Both the position numbers and the translations under genes were made by a program. Source: Sternotherus odoratus (lineage: Eukaryota > Chordata > Testudines > Kinosternidae). From it: a DNA stretch of 64,000 nt. Under the pieces are notes generated by a model. It saw only the letters and a program-made list of their open reading frames with translations, made no database searches and was not told the DNA's origin. The stretch lies in NCBI GenBank assembly GCA_032164245.1, contig JAVMKO010000017.1, forward strand, positions 19,320,756 through 19,384,755. The letters are read 5' to 3'. Below, piece after piece: positions 47,901 to 57,500 of this stretch; positions within the stretch are counted from its first letter, which is position 1, and each line of letters starts with the position of its first letter.

Positions 47901-50868
47901 TGGTGGCATTTTCCACGGCAGGCCCCTGAAGGTTGAAAGCAGTTATTCAGGATTTCACATTAGTACAAACTTGGAAAATAGAAAGTGCCTTGTTTCAAAG
48001 AAAACGGGCCAAGCCAGGGTCTTCCAAGACGTTCAATCACTCCTCCCTGCCGACTCCCTTGATCTGCCCTGGCTAAGTGAAAAGATGGCTTCATCTCAGC
48101 CTTATTCCGTTACATATCTCCAGCTAGCATCCTTCTCTGGGCACGAGGAGTCTCCTGCACCCCAGTTCTGGCTTCCTTCTTGTTCAAGCCTCCCTTTGCC
48201 TCTTCTGTCTGTAGCTCCAGCATCATCCTCAACCCTGAACTCTCCTCCCCTCCACACCTCCAGTGCTGCAGATCTGCCTTGTACCATCTCTACAGCCTCT
48301 ACAACTACAGTGCTGGTCACTTCTTGGACCTAGCCAGCCTGCAGTAACTCCACCTACATGACAAACACCCCCCCCACACACACACACACACACACACTCC
48401 CCGACAGACTAGCAGGGGGAGAAGGAGAGACATCAGAGGTTTCCTTGTGTGTATTTGAACAGAGCCATGTGGCACTCAGGTAACACAGAGATAGTCACAG
48501 TGTAAGAGCCAAGGCAGACACAATTTCAGACACAAGCCTCTATTCTTCCTTGCCCACAGCTAGTAATTTCCTTACTTGGTTTTATGGCTGAATAATTAAT
48601 TCACCAGCCAATCTCTTTAACATCAGTTTCTGTCCCTTATACCAGTGATTTGCAACCAGGAGCACGCGTACCCCTGGGGGTATGCAGAGGTCTTCCAGGG
48701 GGTACATCGACTCATCTAGCTATTTCCCTAGTGTGATAGCAGGCTACATAAAAAGCACTAGCCAAGTCAGTACAAATTGAAATCTCATATAGACAATCTG
48801 CTCTATCTACTATACAGTGAAGTGTAAGAACAATAGTTATATTCCATGTATATGGTAAAAATGAGAAAGTCAGTAACAGTGAGCTGTGACACTTGTATTT
48901 TTATGTCTGGTCTGGTAAACAGATAGTTTTTAAATTAGGGGAAACTGGAGGGTACACAAGACAAGTCGGACCCGTGAAAGGGGCCCAGTAATCTGGAAAG
49001 GTTGACCAGTGACCTGTACCATATGCTGGGGTTTTCAAATCGGCGTAAGGCAGTGAGTGTCTAAGTGCCATTGAAAGTCTGTTGGAGCAGGGCTGCCTGA
49101 CTGTATTTGGGATGCAGGGCCTACGGTAGACCCTGCGCACAATGGAGTTGGACATCCCCATATTTTTGGCTTGTGTTTGAAGGTGGCCCTGGCAGGACTA
49201 GACCCAGGTGAGCTGGCAGAGCTTGACAAATACCCTAGAGTAACCGCCCACCTGGGAGTGTGTCACCTCTTACCTCGCGGCTCTCCCGCTGGGCAGTGCT
49301 GTCACACGGGGGCGTCTCTGTCTCAAGGGCATGTGCCAAAGGAAACTGGAAGGAAATGAACTGAGTCAAAGTTGGGGGAAAGGGAAGAGGCCCAGAGTTG
49401 GCTACCAAATGGCTTCCTCCAGATTCAGTTGCGGAAATCACTCCCCTCTGACTCACTTCTGGCCACGTCCCTCCAGCCTGGGCCAGAGATGAGCGTGTCC
49501 CCTGGGGTTCCCTTGGCTGGCTGAACCTCTTTGTAGATTGGATATAACAGAAGTGGAAGAGTCTCGAAGTGGGTGATGGAAATGATTAGAGAGAGACTGG
49601 AAAGCTTGGGACTGTTTAGCTTAGGGAGGGAACAGGAAAGAGGGATGCAAAATAGAGGCTGTGATAGAAGATAGATTGAGCAATTCTAGATCTGCTTTCA
49701 TGAGAGCAAGGAGGCAAATGGATGAAAGGATTTTTTACATCACAATGCCTGACGAACCCCAGTAACTCACAGCCACTGGGTACAGTGAAGCTCAGGAGGG
49801 TGCTAAAAACGTTAGGTATTTATCTGGATCATGAACACATCCACAGTCCCATCAGACTGGATAAAGAAGCCGAGGTCTATAAGCCCTTGTGTGTCAGGGC
49901 AGGAGCCAACAACTGACTGACCGGGTGCCGAAGCAGCGTCCCCTGGGGGCAGGCTATTCCAGTGTAGTCCCTTTGGGGATTTCTTCAGACTCATCTGGTG
50001 CCAGCCATTTGGAGATCAGCCCTGTTCTAATCCAGCCTGGCTTGGCCTGCCCTGTTCCCACCACTGCCCGGCTCCCCGGTGAAGAGTGAAGACGGGAGAT
50101 GCCCTGCAGGGCGGGGGAAGGCGAGGCTCCCCGGTGAAGAGTGTGCGGACGGGAGATGCCCTGCAGGGCGGGGGAAGGCAAGGCTCCCCGGTGAAGAGTG
50201 CGGACGGGAGGTGCCCTGCAGGGCGGGGGAAGGCGAGGCTCCCCGGTGAAGAGTGTGCGGACGGGAGGTGCCCTGCAGGGCGGGGGAAGGCGAGGCTCCC
50301 CGGTGAAGAGTGTGCGGACGGGAGGTGCCCTGCAGGGCGGGGGAAGGCGAGGCTCCCCGGTGAAGAGTGTGCGGACGGGAGGTGCCCTGCAGGGCGGGGG
50401 AAGGCGAGGCTCCCCGGTGAAGAGTGCGGACGGGAGGTGCCCTGCAGGGCGGGGGAAGGCGAGGCTCCCCGGTGAAGAGTGCGGACAGGAGGTGCCCTGC
50501 AGGGCGGGGGAAGGCGAGGCTCCCCGGTGAAGAGTGCGGACGGGAGGTGCCCTGCAGGGCGGGGGAAGGCGAGGCTCCCCGGTGAAGAGTGCGGACGGGA
50601 GGTGCCCTGCAGGGCGGGGGAAGGCGAGGCTCCCCGGTGAAGAGTGTGCGGACGGGAGATGCCCTGCAGGGCGGGGGAAGGCGAGGCTCCCCGGTGAAGA
50701 GTGCGGACGGGAGGTGCCCTGCAGGGCGGGGGAAGGCGAGGCTCCCCGGTGAAGAGTGCGGACGGGAGATGCCCTGCAGGGCGGGGGAAGGCGAGGCTTG
50801 TGCCTGTGGCTTACCCCTGGGCTGTCGTGCAGCGTGGACAAGCAGAGCAGCAGACCCCAGAGCAGCAT
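41935..50868 (-). CDS. SERPINF2: Alpha-2-antiplasmin (SERPINF2), complete, with unusual ends
   Basis: Secreted serpin that inhibits plasmin. Nine coding exons join in frame: 50815-50868, 49274-49345, 47851-47925, 46917-47373, 46418-46561, 45985-46188, 44307-44449, 43496-43700 and 41935-42260, giving 559 aa against 491 in human. Signal peptide [14 protein letters not shown]; then a long acidic, Ser/Thr/Pro-rich N-terminal segment with two NxT sequons (NAT, NVT); the conserved pre-serpin [12 protein letters not shown] with the Cys that pairs in human with the Cys of PCLHRLL, also present; serpin core ([22 protein letters not shown] sequon); hinge and loop [21 protein letters not shown]-terminal tail ending IPK. 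The acceptor 11 bp before the ATG implies an untranslated exon further right. Exon 1 abuts a minisatellite in intron 1. Confidence 0.95.
42362..42554. mobile_element. hAT-type MITE in SERPINF2 last intron
   Basis: Terminal inverted repeats CAGTGGTTCTCAA and TTGAAAACCTCTG bound a 193-bp element. The flanking octamers CTGCAGAA and CTGTAGAG agree at 6 of 8, consistent with an old 8-bp duplication. It begins about 100 bp upstream of the last exon acceptor. Confidence 0.75.
44957..45628 (-). mobile_element. Solo LTR of an endogenous retrovirus-like element
   Basis: A 672-bp segment starts TGTCACGGAG and ends CTCCGTCACA, that is TG...CA with short inverted ends (one mismatch). It is flanked on both sides by CTGGG, an exact 5-bp target duplication (44952-44956 and 45629-45633). 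An AATAAA on the minus strand (45242-45247) suggests minus orientation. No internal genes are present. It lies in the SERPINF2 intron between exons 6 and 7. Confidence 0.85.
48365..48400. repeat. (CA)n microsatellite
   Basis: A C run followed by about 12 CA units in SERPINF2 intron 2. Confidence 0.9.
48643..49011. mobile_element. hAT-type MITE in SERPINF2 intron 2
   Basis: Begins CAGTGATTTGCAACCAGG with GTACCCCTGGGGGTATGCAG and ends GGAAAGGTTGACCAGTG; the diverged ends are roughly inverted. The AT-rich interior (AAAAATGAGAAAGTCAGTAA) belongs to a family common in turtle DNA. It sits about 260 bp from exon 2. Confidence 0.65.
50069..50800. repeat. 13-unit, 55/57-bp GC-rich minisatellite
   Basis: Thirteen tandem copies start GGCTCCCCGGTGAAGAGT and contain CCCTGCAGGGCGGGGGAAGG. 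Units are 55 bp, or 57 bp with an extra GT; in order, the 57-bp form appears at units 2, 4, 5, 6 and 11. Copies are nearly identical apart from A/G changes. The array ends about 15 bp from the exon 1 splice donor of SERPINF2. Long open frames on both strands across it are products of the repeat. Confidence 0.95.
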
Positions 50869-50879
50869 TGTCCTGTTCC

Positions 50880-53144
50880 TGGAATATAACCGCTGTTAGT
50901 GACACTCTCAGGCTCTCCCTGGTCCTCTCTGCTCCCCGGTCCTGTGCTGTGCCTGTCCATTAGTACAGTGAGAACAAAGGGAAGAAGGATCCAGGAGGAA
51001 CAGACACAAACTGCTGGGAAACCAACCCAGCGAGCCAGCAGCTGGCAGTGACTGGTGCTGAAGAGACCAGTCCCTGACGCAGCACTGGAGTCCAGGCCCA
51101 ACGCCAGGCTGGAGGTGACCTGGCCCCAGCACTGATGCAGTGTGGAGCAGAGGTTTATTCTCCCCGGACACTGGGGGAGGGGACGGTCTTTCTAACCCCC
51201 CTCACCCTCATTTGGCAGGAGAGCAAATGTCAGTTTCCTAATGTTTTCCCAAATGAAATCTCCCCCCCCCAGCCCCGGGGGAGGCCCAGCATCTCCACGT
51301 CCCGCCCCGGCACACAACGCTGGGGCTAAGGGACGGCCCCAGCTCCGCTGCTCTGTGCCTCCATGGGGGACACTGACCCTGCCCTGCCGGGATTCCACAG
51401 GTGCTGCCCGTAGAGAGTTGTGGGTGGGACGTGCAGTGTCAGAGCTGATCCCGACGGTCACCCCTCAATAGCCGTCCCCCAGCTCAGAGCCCTCCCCTTC
51501 CCCCCATTCACATAGTCCCCTTACAGGCAAGCACAGCCCCTCCCACGCCACACTTGTTCCTGTCCCTTGGGGGGCCAGGCCCCTGCCAGCGCCCAGGCAT
51601 AGCCCTGCCCACTCGCACTGGCCTGCACCTCCCTGGGTCCCGGCTCCAGCCCCAGGCACTTGCCCTGGTCTAGTGGGGGTCGTTCTCCTACTCCTTGATG
51701 GGCTAAACACCCAGCAGCACCCCCAAAACAGCACTGAATTCCTGGGGGGGGCCAGCGTCCGTTTTCCAGGCAGTCCCTAGATTAACCTGGAAAGGCTGGG
51801 CTGCAGCCCTTCTCCCCCCACCTGCCAATCATCGGTGAAGAGCTTGAGGGCATTTCAACCCCATCCCCCCAAATCCAACAGCTGGCCCCACAGGTAACCC
51901 CGAACTCCCTTCCAATCCCCCAGGCCCCTGGCCCTCAGCTCATTGTTGAATTCTCCACACACACTCCCCCCCACTGGAGCAGCTCCCCCGTTTATTGCCA
52001 ACTTCCCCCCCCCCCTCCCCGAGTTCCTTACCTCGGTTTGCTCCGCGTTTCTGTTGGTGCTGGCACTGTCTCTGCCCAGCCGAGGGCTCTGCATGGGGCG
52101 GATGAAGCCCCGTGTCCAGCCCACGCTCCAGGCAGTGACAGGCCTGACCTTCAGCACCACCCCTTAGTTGAAGATTTTTCCCTTTCAGCAAATATTGACC
52201 TTGTACATCCGGTTAAACATTTGTTCTGGGATGGAGTGAATTGGTGTTTTTCTCTGGGGCTCTAGGTCGCTGCACCCCAAGGACAGCTGTGACCCTGATT
52301 TTACCAGCTTATGTTCCTCCTGAAAGTCCAAGAGTAGAAGTACCAAGTGGAACCCTTTCTCTCTCCCCCTTTCCAGATCACCTGGTGCCTTTGGGGGAGC
52401 GCAGCCTCCTTACACATGGACTCAAATGGGAGAGCCAGGGTTGGGATTTAACGGCTTTTGGGTTCCTCTCTCCACCGCTAGTCTCAGCATGTTCTGTGCC
52501 AGAAACTCCTATCTTCTAATTTATATTAATTACTAACAGCTTCCCTCTTCCCTTTGTTTATAGAGAGAGAGAGAAAGAGGGGTTTTTGTTTTCCTCTCTA
52601 ACCCCGCTCAGTTTTTTAATCACAGCTTTTTTCTTTCTTTGTGGGTTTTTGGGCATCCAGCAAGGGGTTCTTCAATGATTTCCAAGCATCATTAATTTCT
52701 CTCTGATTAAATTCTTCCTTGTGGGTGATTTGGCTCATACTTGTTTTCAGCTTTGTGACATGGGCCCTCTTAAAGCACCAAGAATATATGTGACTGGTCC
52801 GGAGTTCGTCACATTTATAACGTGCAAGGAGAAGAAAGCCCTGCTCGCTCCTGCCTAAGCCACCATTAACTTGTAGTTTTGTGATCAGTTCCTCTAGCGG
52901 GTAAGACAGGGTCAAATACAGAATCTCACCCCCTCCTCCCCCATTGACTGCCCCAGTTTTTGGGTTAGGAACGTTTAGAAAGTCCCAAGGATGGTTTAGT
53001 CACCAGCACGTGTCTCCGGCTGACGTGCCCAGGTCTGCAGGGTTTCTTCCTGCGTTACAGAAAGGTGTGTAAGAGGCCATCAGTAAAACTATCCATCTTC
53101 CCCCAACACACCCTGCCCCCGCCCCCCCAGAAAGGCTCCTCTAT
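50880..53144. other. Intergenic DNA between SERPINF2 and WDR81
   Basis: About 2.3 kb upstream of SERPINF2 that should hold its untranslated exon and liver promoter, not identified with confidence. A minus-strand TATAAA occurs at 52814-52819. Within it, 52616-52915 has a 99-codon minus-strand frame of unknown identity, and the text from about 52230 to 52930 may be repeat-derived. Confidence 0.5.
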
Positions 53145-53160
53145 GGTCTCCTTCAAAGGG

Positions 53161-53166
53161 TTTATT
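53161..53166 (-). terminator. WDR81 distal polyadenylation signal
   Basis: AATAAA on the minus strand, about 1.43 kb after the WDR81 stop. Another AATAAA at 54438-54443 lies only about 160 nt after the stop, so short and long 3' UTRs are possible. Confidence 0.6.
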
Positions 53167-54437
53167 AGAATAAATATTTACATCTATTGCAAATGGTTAA
53201 TAGGCAACAAGGGACAGAGCTGCCCTCCCACCCCCAAAAGGAGGGATAGCAAGGGCCTAAGTGCTTATCTCCCCCAGCCTCCGTCTGCAAGCACAGGGCA
53301 GGGGGAAGTAGAGACCGACACCCCCCCCCCCCCCCCCCAGACCCTGCAGTGGACAGCCCGGGACTCCCAGCCTGGGCAGGACGACACCCCTAAGCTCCAC
53401 CCAGAGCCAGGAGGAGCTGCCCAGTGCAGCCTCAACACCCAGCACCATTGCGCAACGGCTCAGGGCAGTTCACGGGACCAGAACGAAGCCCTGGTGTCTG
53501 GACAGGCAGCGACCCTCACTGATGGGCCCCGGGAATGTCTCTTCCCCTCGGGCACAGCCCCATCGCGGAGAGGGCTGCTCTAGCCCCGCTCCCGGCAGGA
53601 GGCAGAGTCCTCCCCTCACTGTCCTAAACCTGTAGGGTAGAGGGGGAGGTACAACAGCTCAAGCTACCCTCCCCGCTGAGCCTGAACCCAGTTCAACGGG
53701 ACCCCTCCTTTGACAGGAGCAGCCAACACAGCCTCATTCCAGAGTCTGCACAAGAAATCCCTCCACCCCGGGGACCAGGGATGTGCTCTTCTGGGATAGG
53801 AGCTAGGGAAAGACGTACCTCTCCCCCCCCCCCCCCCCCGTCCCCAGGGAGCATGCAGAGATTCAGGGCAGAGCCTGAACCTCCCCTCTGTAGGCACATT
53901 CCCACCCCCACACCGATGGTGGGCAGCAAGGGGTGGTCCTGCCTTGGGCAAAGGCCTGGCTGCTACCCTCCACTGCCCTAGGATCAGTGAGACACCACAG
54001 GGGGTGCCGGACAGGGGTCCCAGCTGGAGGTCATGGGGGGGGGGGGGGCCCTGCAGCAGCCTTTAACGCACACTGAGAAAAAGAACCCAGCTGTGTCCTG
54101 TCAGCCCTCACCTTCCAGGACAACCAACTAGCCCAGGGGGCAGTTCCCAGGCTCAGCTGGCCCCACCCCCTGTGACTTTCCAGCGGCTGTGGGCTGGAGC
54201 GGGCAGGGCAGGCGCTGTGTTCCTCTCAGCCCTGTGCTGGAGAGAGGCAGGAGAGCGCCCAGAGTCCACCTTTCTCTCCAGAGCAGCTCGGGCCCAGGGC
54301 GAGTCAGGCACACACGGTGGGGAAGGCTCCAGGCCTCTTGCGGGGGTGATGCTGCCCTGCGACACCCAGCTTCCTCCCAGCAGCAGGGGAGGTTCCTCCA
54401 TTATGGCTTTTTGAAGGCAGGCAGGGGTTGGGGTTGA

Positions 54438-54443
54438 TTTATT
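54438..54443 (-). terminator. WDR81 proximal polyadenylation signal candidate
   Basis: Minus-strand AATAAA about 160 nt downstream of the WDR81 stop codon. The 53167-54599 stretch would be 3' UTR if the distal site is used; it contains C and G homopolymers at about 53322, 53823 and 54035. Confidence 0.55.
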
Positions 54444-54599
54444 GAGACCTGCTGAACAAGGACGTTCCCCTGTATTGTGTATCCCCGAGAAATACCTCAC
54501 CCCCTTTTCCCCATGAGCCACGCCGGGGCCTTGGGTGCCTCTCCCACAGCCAGTGGAAGTGGCGGCACAGGGCACCAGGCCGAGCGGCCGTGGAGGCCA

Positions 54600-57500
54600 C
54601 TAGGCCAGGAGACGTATCACACCGTTATCGGAACCCAGGAGAAGGTGACATTTCGTGGGCAACACAGCCAGGCTGGTCAGGGTGCCCCGGAAGTTCTCCG
54701 AGCTCAGCTTGGTGGTGCTCGTCGGCAAGGCCACCGACTCCAGCATGGAGTAGACGCCAATCTTGTTGGCCACGGTGCCGGCCACCACTTCACTGCCGTA
54801 GAGGTCAAAGGCATGGATGGGGTCGGAAGCAGATTTATACTGATGCAAAGGCTTCTGCTCCAGTTCCTTCCAGACCGTCAGGGAGTGATCCGAAGAGGAG
54901 CTGATGAGCACACTGCTCTCCGCAGCCTGCAGGAGAGAAAGTGCCAGTGAATCCGTGTTCCTGCGCGTGGGGCACCCTGGCCGGGCGCTCAACTCTCCTC
55001 TCCCCAGATCACAAAGAGGAGTAGCACTGAGCTCCTCTCACCAGGGCACCGACCGCATCTTGTCAGTCCTAGACCCGCTCCCATCTCAGACTCAGGAGTG
55101 GGGGCTGGCCCCTGGCACTCTCCCAAGGGACCATCTACAGCGCGCCTCTCTGCCACACCCGACAGCCCCCTCCCTGTGACTCTGCCACACCCGACAGCCC
55201 CCTCCCTGTGACTCTGCCACACCCGACAGCCCCCTCCCTGCACACTCCTCCGTCCATTCCTGACTCTGCCACACCCGACAGCCCCCTCCCTGCACACTCC
55301 TCCGTCCGTTCGTGACTCTGCCACACCCGACAGCCCCCTCCCTGTGACTCTGCCACACCCGACAGCCCCCTCCCTGTGACTCTGCCACACCCGACAGTCC
55401 CCTCCCTGCACACTCCTCCGTCCGTGACTCTGCCACACCCGACAGCCCCCTCCCTGCACACTCCTCCGTCCGGACTCTCCTCCCCGAGCCCGGGTCCCCA
55501 ACGCACAACCCCGCTCAGGGCCCAGCTGAGGCTGCAACACACGGCGGGGGGAGAGCAAAGGGCTGGGTCCGCTGCACTGGGGCGAGCAGGGCTGCGAGCG
55601 GGTAAACAACCCACGCAGGTGAACTTTGTTTAACCTGATCTGGGTCAAGGACAAAAGCTCCAGTGCTGCTCCCTCAGGGCAGGTAAATATGGACAAGAGT
55701 TACTCATTAGAATGAGGTCTGAGCGGGGAGGGGGAGAGCAGCACCCCCCATTCCTCCCAGCTCACGTGTCCGGCCTGCCCCTCACACTGCCCACGCCTGC
55801 TCAGCAGCCAGGAGACGTGAGATCTGCTGGCTCAGAACATGAGCCGGAAGAATCAAGTGCAAACAAGTCACTGGCAGCCCCGATCCCAAGGCAAAGCCCG
55901 GGCAAGGGGGCGACAGGGTGGCCTTGAAATAAAGAAAGTCCCCCAAGAGCTGGAGAGACACCTCAGGAGGGGGGGAAAGATGATAAATGGGCAGGTCTGT
56001 CCGCCGCCCTCTGAACGCTGCAGGAGCCACCAGCAGCGGGACCCCCCACCCCACAGCCACCTCTCAGGCTTTAGCGCCACCTGTGCGCCCCCCCCCCCCC
56101 CCCGAGCCCGATTCCAGCCTCTCACCTTTATCTGCAGGATGTCGCCCTCATGGGCTGGCCACCCCCTCAAGATGAGCCCAGTCCTGGTGTCCAACAGCAC
56201 AATGAATCCAGATGAGAAGCCGGCCATGACGCTGCGCCCGCTGGGGCTGACAGCCAAGCAGCGGATGAGCCCAGCGCTCACGCCACTGGCCAGCCGGAAC
56301 TCGTGCTACAGGAGACAGAGGGACAGCAGGAGTAGCCCCAGTGCCTGAGTGACAGGAGAGGATGCGGGGGAGTGGGGGGGCTGGATGCCAGGCTAGCTCA
56401 CCAGCCTCCCCTGGTGAGTCCCCAGTAGCAATGACTGGCCATACAGGCACCTGGGCGGTAGGTGCCGCTGTGGAAGAGACCAGGGAGAGGGCGGCAGTGT
56501 CTAGAGAGAGCAAAGCCCCGGTACCTGCAATCCTGGCTTCCTGGGGTCAATGAAGCGCAGCACAGAGTCTGCGCTGGCCACGGAGATGCTGCTGTGGGGC
56601 GGGGGCATGGTGGTCACGGCGGTGATGGGAACTTTGCTGTCCGAGGCATCAAAGGTCCGGAGAAGTTTACCTTGGAAAAGGACAAGCAGCTGAGTGCACC
56701 AGCGCAGCCTGCCTACCTCGTGCAGCCCCAAGAGGTGTCAGTGCGGGCCGCTGCCCCGGAACCAGAGGCCATTCCAGTCCTTGTGTGCAACTCCTCACGC
56801 ACAGCCGCAAGGACAGCCATGTCAGGGGGACGGGAGGGAGGAGGAAGGGAACAGAGCACAGTCTCTAGGGGGAAATCAGCCGGAACCAGCAACACAGGAC
56901 CCCTCTACTCCAGCCACCTGCCTCTACAGGCAGACTAGACCTGCTGTTCCAGAGCCAGGGACCCCCCTGTCTTATAGGTCAGACTCTGCCAGGAGCAGGA
57001 GGAGACCAGAAGAACTGTCTTACCCTGCAGAGGCCCCAGCCAGCTGTTCCTCCTGAAACGGAGCGGGCAGGGCTGGGTTTCCTATTGGTGCAGATGTACA
57101 GATTTAGCCATACGATCTGCTGAGTACAGCTCAGCCTCTCGCCATGGTCCTGGCTTCCCCGCTCGTCAGCAGACACCCCCTCACCTGTGAACTGGTCCCA
57201 GACGTGGACAGTACCGTCGCAGCTCACCACCTGCTGCGGGGCCTCCAGCTGGCTCACGTAGAAGACCGATTTCTTGTGCTGAGCATACGTGAGCCGCGGC
57301 TCCGTCTCACTGGTGCCGTCCCCACAGTTGTAGAGGGGCCAGAGGCGGACGGTTTTATCTTTGCTGCCGCTCAGGAAGAAGTCCTCACAGCTGAGTGGGG
57401 CCACACACTTGATGGCCCCCGTGTGCCCCAGGAAGCTCTGCAGTTTGATCTGGTGGAAGTGGAAGCGGGGGTCGTGCTGGCTCACCCCGATCTCGTACTG

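Noticed and set aside
50069..50800. Regular array resembling a CRISPR locus
   Set aside because: Units are contiguous with no unique spacers, and the host is a vertebrate; it is a minisatellite.
49954..50905. Long overlapping open frames (up to 304 codons) on both strands of the 50-kb array
   Set aside because: They come from near-identical GC-rich repeat units without stops. No separate gene is called; only the in-frame continuity with the SERPINF2 signal exon is kept as a finding.
54989..55696. Up to 235-codon minus-strand frames across the WDR81 minisatellite
   Set aside because: Repeat-generated translation (VGCGRV repeats) interrupting a clear intron.
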